The notes under the pieces: model-generated
What the model was told of the DNA's origin: nothing
What the model saw: the letters and a program-made list of their open reading frames with translations, nothing else
Database searches by the model: none
Shown: in pieces, positions 13,001 through 24,545 of the stretch
Position numbering within the stretch: position 1 is the first letter of the stretch
Layout of the letters: each line of letters starts with the position of its first letter
Translations under genes and position numbers: made by a program
NCBI GenBank assembly: GCA_026120185.1
Contig: JANUWF010002285.1
Coordinates: forward strand, 62,001 to 126,000
Direction of reading: 5' to 3'
DNA length: 64,000 bases
Origin: Voacanga thouarsii
Lineage: Eukaryota; Streptophyta; Magnoliopsida; Gentianales; Apocynaceae

Positions 13001-13036
13001 GATGATTTCTCCTTTTCTGTGGCTGAATATGTTTAA
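8819..13036 (+). CDS. Pollen-receptor-like LRR receptor kinase (pseudokinase type)
   Basis: Three exons: 8819-9479, 11480-12070 and 12363-13036, giving 641 codons plus TAA. Both introns are GT-AG and phase 1 (2000 and 292 bp), and each splits a glycine codon. The ATG is followed by a signal peptide (residues about 1-24), an N-terminal LRR cap with SSDEVAALLKFKESL, and four to five LRRs (about 75-215, e.g. LANNRFSGNIP). Then come a short Cys-rich segment (NNLCGQPLKPCKP), a transmembrane helix (about 236-256), a basic stretch and a kinase-like domain. The glycine loop LGSGNFGSSYKA and the AVKRF lysine are present, but the HRD motif reads HGHLKSSN and DFG reads DYA, so it is probably a pseudokinase. 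This layout is that of LRR subfamily III/PRK proteins, which act with ROP-GEFs at the pollen-tube plasma membrane; that role is inferred. The C-terminus is acidic. It is the only unbroken host gene here. Confidence 0.92.
9997..10031. repeat. (AT)n microsatellite in intron 1
   Basis: About 17 TA units directly before the LINE remnant. Confidence 0.95.
10040..10330 (+). pseudogene. LINE reverse-transcriptase C-terminal remnant in intron 1
   Basis: One frame reads NEIIREKVRVTSIEDKMKEN, then after a stop at 10128-10130 continues with RKSSRNAYIRRIER. It resembles the tail of plant LINE-type RT ORFs, where a conserved IREK...IEDKM.ENR segment is followed by a W.GH stretch and an arginine-rich RRIER segment. 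Three in-frame stops are present, so it is dead. It lies in sense orientation within the 2.0-kb intron of the receptor-kinase gene, next to an (AT)n run. The call rests on motif memory; a protein search would settle it. Confidence 0.65.
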
Positions 13037-13156
13037 TGTTAGAAATGTACATATGAAATTCTAAGACTTCATGACGATGAAGATGTTTAAACCCCTTAAA
13101 GTTGAGTTTTCTTTTTGGCTTTTTCATCTATAGAAGTGTTTATAAATGCTTTCATG

Positions 13157-13162
13157 AATAAA
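13157..13162 (+). promoter_or_regulatory. Candidate polyadenylation signal
   Basis: AATAAA, 121 bases after the stop codon of the receptor-kinase gene, within a T-rich 3' region. Confidence 0.5.
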
Positions 13163-14082
13163 TAGCATTCTTTAAATTATAGCTTATTTTTCTATCTGCA
13201 AACACTACAGATTTTCGAGTTCAATGGCACATCATTAACAAGATGAATTAGGCCCAAAACATCATGTGCTATATGCATGTAGGATAGTATTGTCTTTTAA
13301 TATAATTACATAATAATACTTAACGGTGAACGGATCTCCTAATTTGATTTCATTCCGATGGACAACAGGGTATTTTTTGTTTTTTTGTTTTTTTGGTTTT
13401 TTTGTTTTTTTGGATGAATAAGTTGTCGTCCATTAATTATTATCAACAGAATTTGTACTTTACCTCCCTCATCCCACCAGACAGAGAAAAGAAAAAGGGA
13501 ATGGTGTGGTTAGTATGCCGCATAAATGTTGTACAGTAGAAGGGGTAAAATTCTGATGAGGTATAAAGTAGTCTATGTATCAAATTTATTTTACGGAAAC
13601 AATAGGGTTCTTATCACACAAAAAATTTGTTCATTAAACTAAAACTGTTATTCATTTAATCCTAAATTATATTCATCAAATCATGATTATTTTTACATAG
13701 CGTGATTATTTTTCATCAAATCGTAACTGCTCTTCATCATATCATGATTGTTGTTTATAAGTAGTCTCGCAATTTCTGTACAAGAATTGCATGGCCCCAC
13801 AGTAACAGAAGTAGGATTCTAAGGGTAGTTGAAACACTTACACATGTTGTTGTTGTATAAAATAAAAGTTAATCATAAAAATATAGAATATTGATATACC
13901 CTAACACATGAAAGAACAAAAACAGTAACTTATCATTGCAATTGAAAAACATCCTTCAATGTAATCTCATTTGTTGAAATCGTTGAACATTGAGTTCACT
14001 GTCAATAATATTGATGAATAGAATTTCATTATTTTAATTTTTATTAACGACAAAATATTAATATTAATATTTTTAATCAAAC
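13163..14082. other. Intergenic stretch with T-rich minisatellite
   Basis: No gene is seen. Positions 13370-13414 hold T(6-7)G units, and 13630-13760 repeats an atcatgatt/tcatcaaat theme. It ends at the TGTAACACCC LTR start at 14083. Confidence 0.5.
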
Positions 14083-14251
14083 TGTAACACCCTTCATTAA
14101 ACAGTCATGGAACAGAATATCTTCCCTTCGAGGATATTAGGACGGATGAATTTAAGAGGAAGAGGAAAAAATGGAAGAAGGAATTATTTGAAGAGAGAAA
14201 AGTTAGGGATGACCCACTTCATTTATTAAATCTAAGATATTTTAAATTATC

Positions 14252-14253
<2 letters not shown>

Positions 14254-14291
<38 letters not shown>
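14254..14291. repeat. (AT)n microsatellite
   Basis: Uninterrupted AT run in the gypsy LTR. Confidence 0.95.
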
Positions 14292-14292
<1 letters not shown>

Positions 14293-14681
14293 TTAATTTT
14301 ATATTATATTATTATTATGGTGGCCCACCTAAATTATTTTCCTATAAAATCTAAAATTTTATACTATTATCATATATATTCAAAGATTTTGTACATTATT
14401 CCATAAGTTTCTTAAAACTTCTAAAATATTATATTAATTTTCGAAAGTTTCTTCATTATTCTATTAGTTTCCTAATGCTTCTAAAGATTTCTATTAGCTT
14501 CTAAAATTTTCTATTATTATTACTATTATTATATTACTATAAATATTAATTTTCTACTATTACTACTATCATTAATGTTAATACCATTATTATATATAAA
14601 TAATATTATTTTATTTCTAATGTAATTAATGATATAAACCTTATTACTATTGTTTGTATTACTATTATATAATAATAATAA

Positions 14682-14762
<81 letters not shown>
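14682..14762. repeat. (ATT)n microsatellite
   Basis: About 27 ATT units, followed by a short (AGT)n run at 14778-14795. Confidence 0.97.
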
Positions 14763-14763
<1 letters not shown>

Positions 14764-15288
14764 GGTAAGAAAAAGAGAAGTAGTAGTAGTAGTAAAGGAA
14801 AATTAGTAAGAAAAAGAGAACTTTGTTAGGTAACCTGTGGGACCCACTATATGTATTAGGTGGTGGCTCACTTGATTTAATATTTCTTATGATATTTTTT
14901 TATTAATTAATATGCTAATTTTCAAAAGATAGCCACAATGTTTGATCACACATTTGACTATTACATTTGTATAATATTCTTACACTTTCAATAAATTTCC
15001 ATAAGGTTCCAAAATATTCCACAAGCTTCTATTAGATTCTATAATATGTTAACATATTCTTTAATTTTTTCATAAAGTTTTATAAGGTTCCATAAACTTC
15101 TCAAGACTTCTATGAGTTTCCGTAAGCTTCCAAGATATTCTAGAGTTGCCACCTATACCTTCTACTTTATTCTATAAGGTTTTCTAGAGCTGATGAGTCA
15201 TCTTCTATAAAGTTCTAAGATGTTCTACACTTTCCTAAAATTGCCAAATCATATTTCTTAGCTTCCATCATAAACCTCCAACAACATC

Positions 15289-15296
15289 TATAAATA
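15289..15296 (+). promoter_or_regulatory. LTR TATA box
   Basis: tataaata within tctataaatagagg, followed by a GA-rich leader. It is placed as expected for the promoter of the gypsy LTR beginning at 14083. Confidence 0.55.
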
Positions 15297-15321
15297 GAGG
15301 TGAAATGAAGAAGCATAAAAT

Positions 15322-15324
<3 letters not shown>

Positions 15325-15359
<35 letters not shown>
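15325..15359. repeat. (GA)n microsatellite
   Basis: About 17 GA units just downstream of the LTR TATA box. Confidence 0.97.
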
Positions 15360-15364
<5 letters not shown>

Positions 15365-15606
15365 TTCGAGAGCAAGAAAAAGGAAATGAAGAGAAAATGA
15401 AAGAAAAGAAACGAAGGAAATCGAGAGGGAAAGAAAAAAGAAAGTAGAAAGATGAACTTGGAATTTGGAGATTGATTTCCCATAATCTCTTAGAAGAATT
15501 TGGTTCGAGAAACGATTCTATGATGGTGTTTATGAACATAAACAAGATGAGGTGAATCCCTTGGTTTTAAATCCTATTTTAGACAAGTGTCACTACTAGA
15601 AACTAG

Positions 15607-16290
15607 GCAATCAGCCACGAAAACTGACATAAGACATTACCCACAAATCAACCATGAAATTTTTTTTAAAATTGTGAATATATTGATGAGAGATTTTTGT
15701 GATTGATTCATAGGCAATCTTCTACGAAAAATATCTGTGGCTGATCACCTACGAATCAGCCACAAAAATTGTTTAAAAATGTGATTATATGTTGATAAAA
15801 AAAAATTTCGTGGTTGATTCAAAAAAGATCAGTCACGAAAAATATCCGTGGCTGATTCGTGATTGATCACCTATGAATTAGCCACGAACATTTTTAAAAA
15901 ATATCATGATATATTGGAGAAAAATTTTCGCGATTGAGTCGTTAATGATCAGCCACGGATATTTTTTGTGGCTGCGCCCTACGATTCAGTTACGAAAATC
16001 TTTTATCAATATATAATTAATTTTTTAAAAAAAATTTCTTGGCTGATTCGTAGGTGATTAGAAAATATCTGTGGCAAATTCATGGCTGATTCGCTGGTGA
16101 TTGATCAGCCATGAATCAGTCACAGATATGTCTCGTGGCTAATTTCCTATGAATCAGTCACGAAAATCTTTTATTAATATATAAGTAATTTTTTAAAAAA
16201 TTATGTGGCTGATTCGTGGGTGATTAGCCACGAATCAGCAACAGGTATGTTTAGTGGCTGATCTTCTATGAATCAACCACGAAAATCTTT
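15607..16290. repeat. Subterminal repeats of the outer CACTA, left side
   Basis: More than ten copies in both orientations of a motif like tcagccacgaaaa/tttcgtggctgattc, spaced tens of bases apart. En/Spm-type elements carry such transposase-binding repeats near their ends. The stretch after 16290 is AT-rich (taaatatttat units). Confidence 0.85.
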
Positions 16291-16521
16291 CATCAATATA
16301 TATTAATAAATAAATATTTAAAAATATTTATATATAGAAAAATATTTATTTCTATATAACTATTTATATATATAAATACATAAATAAATATTTTTAAATA
16401 TAAATATAAATATGTAAATATTTATATATAAATAAAAATACATATTTATTTTATATGTATATATAGATATCTATAAATATAGATATAAATACTTTAAATG
16501 AATGTTAGGAATAGTTTAAAT

Positions 16522-16523
<2 letters not shown>

Positions 16524-16582
<59 letters not shown>
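16524..16582. repeat. (GA)n microsatellite
   Basis: About 29 GA units inside the outer CACTA shell. Confidence 0.97.
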
Positions 16583-16584
<2 letters not shown>

Positions 16585-16595
16585 TCCTAGTAATT

Positions 16596-16665
16596 AGACT
16601 TGGCCTAGTGATTAAGTCTCAACCTCTCATATGAGATGTCCTGGGCTTGACTCTGAACGGACTTA
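16596..16665 (+). other. tRNA-related SINE-like head
   Basis: ttggcctagtgattaag resembles a pol III A-box, and cctgggcttgactct about 35 bases later a B-box. It lies just after the (GA)n run. No clear poly-A or poly-T tail or target duplication was seen, so a full SINE is not proven. Confidence 0.45.
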
Positions 16666-19183
16666 AAAGTTTTTCAATTAATTGTGAGGGATTACGATCA
16701 AGTGTGCTTAGTCTACGAAGTGAGTTGTGGACCACAAAAGGGGATGGTGCTACAATCGGATGTGCTTGGTCTATGAACACTCACTACAACAAAAAATGGC
16801 TTTTGTGACATAGTTTTAATGAAACATTTTTTTTAATTTTAAAATAAATATTTTTTATGGCATTTACTTTTCAACACATATTACAAATATAGTTCAATAA
16901 TGTAATTTTGAAATAATCTAAAATTAAGTGTAACAACAAATGTGTATAATAGCATTTATTATATGTCATAATTATAGTATAATATTTCTCCCCAAAAAAC
17001 CTTAATTTGTAATATTATTTATGGGTAGAAGACAAAGATACGTTGCAGCAAAAAACTTAGCCAAAATCTTGACACAAGATATGAGGCAGGAAAAAAGGCA
17101 CTAAAATTATACAGTATCAATTGCAAAAAATTAGCCAAAATTTGCCTAATTTTTTTTCGCACTAAAACTCCCTTCCTTTTCTTTTTCGCTGGCATTGTTC
17201 TTCTGGTGCATAATCAGTCTCCCTATTCCAGCCTTAAACCACCGGGTGACTTCTCTATTTAGCCTCAAACTCCGGTTAAGGTGCGCACACCTCATTCGCG
17301 TTCGGGTTGGTCGCTGGATTCTCTTTCGGCTAGGTCGGTGTGTTCTCCAACCAGTTCATCTCAAGGTCTTGAGGAGCTTATTTTTCAAGGTTTGGGTTCT
17401 TTATTCTCTGTGATCTACTCTCTTTTTCAAGGGCAGGAAGTAGGTTAATTCTGATAGGCTAATGTTATGCAATGTGTTATTTGTAATATGTAATTTTCCC
17501 TATTTTGAGTTCTGATAGGTTTTTTTTTTTTTTATCCTTTTGGATTTTGGAAATTGAAGTGCGATTTTGTGCAAGGAAACCCGTTTAGTGTTCTTGATAA
17601 TGTGCTTCATTTTCCCCTTGCCCCATCTTTTGAACATAATTGGCACAGTGGAATTGTAGATTGTAAGGTTGTTGATTAGTCTTCCTCTGTTAGGTGTACT
17701 TTTGATATAGGGTCTGGGGCTAAACCACATATGTTTTGATTTGTACAGAGTATATGAATTGTTAGTAGGCCTATTGCCCTTGTGCATAATTGATTAAATA
17801 ATCACTTTTTCTTTTTAGTTTCTTCAATGAACCTATAAATATGCGAAAGATGAGTTTAGTTTTATGTATTTATGACTTATTACTTGTATGTAGAAGTTTC
17901 TGATTCATTCAACATTCTACAATCATATATTTTAAACTTTGGAATAGAAGACAATTTTTTCTTGATGCACATTCTACTTCGTTAGTCTGTCTAATGATAG
18001 TTTTTTCTATAATGACTTTGGATTGAAGAAGTTTTGGGACATTTGTAGCTTTTGTATGTGCTTTATGTATGTTTTTCATGTTATGTGGAGTTGTTCGAGG
18101 CAAAGGAATGGGGTTCCTTTTGGTATTGCTACTGTACTTTGCGAAAAATAAGCTTTTTATTAAAGTTGTAGCATGTGCTGTAGGAATTTTCTATGTATGA
18201 ATGGCTTTACTACTTTACGTCTAGGCAGTAGTTTTTTGGTAGTAATATATCCTTAAGTTGTTTCTTTGCAATGATTGGCAAAAAATATTGTGTTATTTGA
18301 CTTTAAATAGAGCTTCTTCTTATTGGAATGTATAGCTTTATCACTTAAGCGTACATTTCCACCATTCATGCTAAGTAGAATAGACATTTTGCCTAGCTCT
18401 TGAGTCTCGAATTTGGAAAGAAAAGTCTTGGTTTACTGCTATAGCAATCAACTAATTCTCCTATATCAGACCATCTAAGTCAATAGTTTCCTTATTTTGC
18501 ATTGTAAAATATTGAGTTTGGACTTATACAACAAGTTCTTATTAGGTTCTTCAACTTGTGTTTTGAATTTGTGACCTAACTTATGGTTGTATGAGTCTTT
18601 GGACTGGATTTTCAGCTTTCGTTTCCATACCATAAGCAATTTCTTCCTGGGCTAGGATAATATTTTATTGTTTTGTGGTTGATGCCAAGTGTTTGTTTGT
18701 CATGTTTCTATTTTACTTGCTTTAATGCTCTGACCAAGAGACAAAAGTATTACTATGTATGTCAAGATTAACAGTCTATTAAGTTTGTATCATTAGTTTC
18801 TATGGTTTCTTCATTGTTTTTTAATGGGCTACCTTACTATTTTGCAAGGAATTGTGAAATTTTCTTTGTTTAAGGTTGAATAAATTTTCTTCCTTTTTGG
18901 TTGTAAGAGAAATTAATTCTAAAATCCTTTTGCTTTAGTATTTGATTCGCCTTTCTAATCAAATGGTCGTGAAAATAAACAATAAAGAACATTTATCTTA
19001 CAGAATGATTATTCTTTGTTCATCTCCTTTCTTTTTAAAAAAAGTCATCCTTTTGTGCAATTTTCCAAATTTAAAGTATCAACTACAGTAGTAGATAGGA
19101 ATTATTTAACATTTTTAACAATTTTAAAGATGAAGTAATGTGTTTGTTCTTTTTTTGCATCTTTGCTTCTATTTGGTTTTCAG

Positions 19184-21267
19184 CTTTCTATACTGGATAG
19201 ACGATGGATGAATCTGCCAAGAAATAGTCCTAAATATGAAGAAGGAGTTGAATACTTCTTGAGCTTTGCCTTTGCCAATTCAGTTATAAATGGGAGGACT
19301 TCATGCCCATGTAGAGATTGCAGATTGGGAATAGTGGTTTCTAGGCAGGAAGCCAAAGAACACATAATTGTTAGAGGTTTTATTACAGGGTACACACACT
19401 GGGTTGCACATGGTGAACTTACTTATACTGATCCATCAACAATTAATTTACATTTAAATGTAGATAGCCAATCTAACAATGTTAACAATATTGAAGGGTC
19501 AGATGAGATAGGAGGGTTAGATGACATGGAAGGATTGTTGTATGACACATTTGGAGTCCCAATAACAAATTATGTGGAGGGTGATAACATAGATTTTAGA
19601 GATGAATTGCCTAACAAGGAGGCTAAAAGGTTTTACAAACTTGTAGATGATTCTCAACAAGATCTGTATTTGGGATGTAAAAAATTCTCAAAACTTTCTT
19701 TCATTATTCGTTTCCTTTAACTTAAGTATAGTAGTAAGTGGAGTGATAAATCATTTAACCTGCTTCTTGACTTGTTGTGAGAAGTATTCCCTGAGGCATT
19801 TTCAAACTTACCTAAAAATATGTATGAAGCTAATAAATTAGTGAAGCAATTATGCATTGGCTATGAGAAAATAGATGCATGTCCCAATGATTGGATTATT
19901 TATTGGAAGGATAAAGAGAGTTGGAAAGAATGCAAGACATGTAATCATTTTAGATGGTAGCCATCTGAAAAAGATCCCACTTGTGAGGAGAAAATTCCTT
20001 ACAAGGTATTGTTGCATTTTTCACTAAACCCTAGATTACAAAGGTTATTTATGTCACAAAAAATTGCTACTAGTATGAAATGGCACAGTGAATACTACAC
20101 AAAAGGTGGATGCATGAGACACCCAACTGATTCCCCTTCTTGGAAGTCTTTTGATAATTAATATCTAGAATTCAGTGAAGAGCCTAGAAATGTTATATTA
20201 GGTTTGGCATCTGATGGATTTAATCCATTTCAGAATATTAGTGTATCTAAACATGGCCTATTGTATTAGTACCTTATAATTTGCCACCATGGATGTGTAT
20301 GAAGCATTCACATTTTATGTTATCATTGTTGATACTTAGCTCTTTTGCCCCTGGAAACAACATTGATGTTTACTTGTAGCCTTTAATTGCTAAATTGAAA
20401 GAGCTATGGGATGTTGGGGTGAAGACCTATGATGCGTCCACAAATCAAAACTTCTAAATGCGTGTAGCATTACTTTGGACGATTAGCAATTTTCCTAGTT
20501 ATGCCACTTTATCAGGATGGAGTACAAAAGGGGAACTTGCATGTCCAATTTGTCATAAACACACCCATTCTTAGTGGTTAAAAAATGGTGGAAAGCATTG
20601 TTACATGGGACATTTAAAGTTTTTAGATCGTAATCATCCTTATCGAAGAGATGGTAGATTTTTTGATGATAAGGTAGAGCATGGGAGACCTCCACCTATA
20701 CTTACTGGTTCAATAGTGGTAGAGGCATTACAAAATTTTTCCATGAAGTTTGGAAAATTAGCCAAGGATAATGAAAAGTTGCCTTTTAATTGGAAGAATA
20801 AAAGTATTTTCTTTGATTTATCATATTGGGAAGGGAACATTATACATCACAATCTTGATCCGATGCATATTGAGAAGAATGTTTATGAGAATGTCATTAA
20901 TACTTTGTTAGATGGGGATAAATCAAAGGATAATGCAAAGTCTAGACTTGACTTGGTTAAAATGTGTATAAGACTAGATTTACATCCTATTTAAAGGGAA
21001 AATGGAAAAGTTTTCTTACCCCCTACTTCATTTACATTGAACAAGAAAGAGAAGTATAATTTCTGTAAAGTGCTGAAAAAAGTAAAAGTTCTAGATGGAT
21101 ACTCTTCGAATGTATCACATTGTGCGCAACATAAGCCGCCAAAGATATCTAGCCTCAAAAGTCATGATATTCATATTTTGATACAACAACTGATGCCAAT
21201 AACTTTGAGGAAATCTTTACGTAGATTTGTGCAGTCTCCACTTATTAGATTAAGTCATTTTTTTTGA
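19184..21267 (+). pseudogene. CACTA transposase, Transpos_assoc plus TNP2-type
   Basis: After a tttcag acceptor ending at 19183 the frame reads LDRRWMNLPRNSPKYEEGVE, typical of the N-terminal transposase-associated domain. The usual initiating Met before DRxWM is here a CTG codon, so the start appears lost. Cys-rich CPCRDCR and the HGE segment follow. From about 19840 a TNP2-like domain follows (DACPNDWIIYWKD, CMRHPTDSPSWK, LSGWSTKGELACPICHK, NLDPMHIEKNVYENV), with stops near 19958, 20160 and 20573 and further breaks. The frame ends at 21265-21267 just where a DUF4218 region normally begins. TNP2 proteins carry out cut-and-paste transposition; this copy cannot. Confidence 0.82.
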
Positions 21268-21358
21268 ATGTTGTGCTCTAAAAAGATGGGGTTTGGGTTA
21301 ATTCAAGTCACCTTTTAAATGGTAATTGTATTTTACTTGTCTTTTTATGTATAATAGT

Positions 21359-23340
21359 TGTCAATGGGATTGATGAAGATAACAATGGCCATGATGGAGT
21401 GGCAATGAAAAAAAGAGGCTCATGACTGAACTTTGGGGTAGGCCAAAATGTTTGAACCACATAGAAGTTAAGTTTGGTAAGGCAGGCATATCTATTGGAG
21501 ACAATGTTGCAAAATTAAATGAATTTTTGGTAACAGTTGTCAGAAATGGCAAGGATGCTCCTATAGACATCATAGATTGGCGTGTGGTAGTAGCAGAGAA
21601 CAAATTGAAAATGATAAATATGGTGAAGGTATCAAAATATGAGTTTCAATAATTGTATAACTTGTCTACTTTTATACATCTTGTACTTAAAGGCCTTATG
21701 TCTACATACTCTATTATGATTCTTGAAATTGATCATTTCTTGATTTTACATATAATATATTTTAATTGTTTCTTTCAATTATAGAATATATTTAACCTTC
21801 CTCATAGTACTAAAGATGGGGTCTATGAATCTATGGGTAAGAAATGGAGAAGCTTTAAGGAATATTTGAAGGCTAAATATTTTGATCTAAATCAACTTAT
21901 GTCAGCTTAACTTGCTTCTGGGGATGAGCGTCTCATACAAGAACAATTTGTAAGACTTTTAGACTATTAGAGCACAGAAAAAGGCTAGGTATAATATATG
22001 TGATTTTTTTTTATTTACAAAAAACTAAAAGTAATTACATCTTAACATTTTTCTTTATTCATTTTCAGTGTAGAAGTGAAAAGAATAAGCAAGTTAGGAC
22101 ATACAACAAGATGAATCATTGCATTGGAAAGAAATCGTATGGCCGAATTCGCAATGAATTGGTAAAGTTACCCAATATAAATTTATATTTGATAATTTTA
22201 ATATAAAAGAATACATTGGGAATCAAATATCTTAATTTGTATTTAGGAAAAGAAATTTGGATGTCCTATATCCCAGGCTGAATTGTTCAAAAAGTGCTAC
22301 ACACATGCTAATGGCGAACCTTCAAGAAATGAATATGCTATTGCTTTGGTAAGGATTTTCTTCCCTCTTGCCTTGATTCCATTTAGTTTTATGATATATT
22401 GTATACGTTCCATTCATATTATTGATTAAATATACTTACATTTCAATTCACTAATAGGGGGAGATGACAAAACGTACTACCCAGCTTCCTCCAGATTCTG
22501 TTGATAGTATTAGTCTAAATGACATATTTGGACAAGTTTTAGGTAAAGAAAAACATGGTAGGATGCACATGTTTGGCTCGAATGTTCCTACAATAGACGA
22601 ATGGGGTCAATTGCTAAGTAAAAGTGTATCTTACTACATAATACATGAACAATGCCAGGAATTGTTAAGGGTGAATGATATATTAAAAGGAGCAAGAAAA
22701 TAGATTTGAGGAATAAGGCAACCTTATATAACAATTGAATACTGTGGTTACATAGCTAAGAGTTGCCTCACCGACGGGATTTCCTTCCTCTTCAACTAGC
22801 AATATTCCCAACTAATGGTCAAGTTATAAGTTCAGCTACTCTTCCAAGACGTTTGACGGTACATTCAGAGAGTTTTTCATTAATAAAAATTATCAACAAT
22901 ATTGAATTTCCTTTGGTTTTTCTCTTTTCTCTAATTCAAGTTTGTGCTTCTGTGCCACTTAAGAGTCTAAATGACCCAAATAAGATTGTTGCAAAAGGCT
23001 ATATTGTGGATATGAATCCAGAAAAAAAATGTGGGTGGACATATTTTAGGTCCTAATTGGTGTGAGGTTAACATACAAGTTGTTATTGAGCGTGAAGAAT
23101 ATTTGGTTAGACCTTACTCATTATTGGAGACCATTGGAGATGCTCTTGGCACTAATATTACTTGGCCAAACTCTTTGCTATATTACAAATTCACTTGCAC
23201 TCTCTGTCAAAATCATATATTTTTTTTCAATTAATTGATACAAATTTTTTTGTTATGTAGGTGGAAAAAAATGCAGACTGAAGTAGGCTTGTTGACTTGG
23301 AGCAGACATTGGTCTATAGCTCTTATAGGATACATTATTT
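21359..23340 (+). pseudogene. CACTA second gene, Transposase_24-like, multi-exon
   Basis: Exon-like blocks on the forward strand with plausible GT-AG borders: about 21359-21628, 21785-21970, 22071-22159, 22247-22349 and 22459-22700. Reading MTELWGRPKCLNHIEVKFG, DAPIDIIDWR, KKFGCPISQAELFKKCYTHA and TTQLPPDSVDSISLNDIFGQ, they follow the Ptta/En/Spm Transposase_24 pattern. A last block at about 22940-23190 (VAKGYIVDM, IEREEYLVRPYSLLETIGDA) resembles the C-terminal domain often fused to such proteins. A one-base shift near 21415 and stops near 21908 and 22702 break it. Confidence 0.7.
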
Positions 23341-24141
23341 TATAGTTTTTGTGCAAACTTATAGAAATTAATAAATTTATGATTTTTACAGTTTAAGTAC
23401 CATTACCTTTTATGTTTATTTAGTTGATTCTAGGATATTTCATAATAAATGTATTTTGGTGGTACATTGAACTTAAATTAAATTTATGGACATTATATTT
23501 TCTTTCAATGTAAATTGTTGCCACAGGGATTAGCTGAAATTGGTCTAACATATTAAATTGTTACAATATTCAAAATATAGTGGCATTTATATATTAGGGC
23601 TATTAGAATAAGAGAATATGTATAAATGTTGTCATTTTAAGGATAATATATCACACACAAATATTATGAAATGTATGATTACCGACATAAAAATTTGTCA
23701 CATTAGAATAGATATGTTCTATACTAAATGTCAGAAAACAATAACTATTTTGACATTTGTTTATGTTATATTTGAAACAATTATTAAAATTATAAAATGT
23801 CATAAAATACATAAATTCTAATGTATGTAGAAGTCACCATAGCTTCATAATGAGACAATATTATGTATTAAAAATGATTTAAATATTTGTTTTGCCTTAA
23901 CTTCATTATAACACTAACAAATGTCACAAGAAGAATTTATAAGCACATTTACGTACATTACCATAGGTTCTTATGGTAGCATTTGTTTCTAATATTTATA
24001 AATGTCACAGACTTTTCCTGACATTACTTTAGATGACACTTTTTTTATATGTCATAATAGATTAAATGTCAGAAAAATCCTCTATAGTGACACATAAAAA
24101 TGTATTAAAAGGAAAAAATGTTGTAGTGACATCTATGAAGT

Positions 24142-24253
24142 AATTGTGGAGGGTTACGATCAGGGGTGCTTGGTCTACGAAGTAAGTTGTGGACCACAAA
24201 AGGGGACGGTGCTAAAATCAGACTTGCTTGGTCTATGAACACATCTATGAAGT
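24142..24253. repeat. Second copy of a 110-bp tandem unit in the outer CACTA
   Basis: attgtggagggttacgatca through gaacacatctatgaagt repeats the unit at about 16677-16781 plus 24129-24141. The first copy is split by the inner CACTA and the second is intact. Shared blocks include gttgtggaccacaaaagggg and cttggtctatgaacac. Confidence 0.85.
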
Positions 24254-24259
24254 ACGGGT

Positions 24260-24545
24260 TGTGGTCACGAAAATTCATAGCGAATTTTTGAAACATGCTC
24301 CCAAAAATCGGTTGTGCATTAGCCACGAAATATTTTATTGCTGATTTGCCATGAATCAACTACAATTTTTCAGTTGTTGGTTCTTTTTTTAATTAAACAA
24401 AATTTCATTATTTGAAATTGCATCAGCCACAAAATTTTTTGTGGCAGATCACCTACGGAAATTAATTTTGTGGCTGTTCTGTGGCTATGATCTATCGGCC
24501 ATGAAATTGTTAATCAACCATGAAATATTCCATGGCTGATTTCCA
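24260..24545. repeat. Subterminal repeats of the outer CACTA, right side
   Basis: The same agccacgaaa/tttgtggctg motif as on the left, in both orientations, ending at the terminal inverted repeat. Confidence 0.85.

Larger units (their letters stand above)
16782..24128 (+). mobile_element. Inner CACTA (En/Spm) transposon with transposase genes
   Basis: The left end is CACTACAACAAAAAATGG, and the right end is gttgtagtg (reverse complement CACTACAAC). The ends carry a different subterminal motif from the outer element, AAATGTCA/TGACATTT, repeated many times at 23640-24090. The flanking triplets are ACT on the left and ACA on the right, a 3-bp duplication with one change. The right flank (acatctatgaag) continues the sequence cut on the left, as the intact second copy at 24230-24253 shows. 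It encodes decayed TNP2-type and Transposase_24-type proteins. A GC-richer stretch at 17150-17440, followed by a long gene-less interval to 19183, is probably a 5' leader and intron. Confidence 0.85.

Noticed and set aside
13370..13414. T-rich repeat as a transposon end or terminator
   Set aside because: A simple T(6-7)G repeat with no paired end or target duplication seen.
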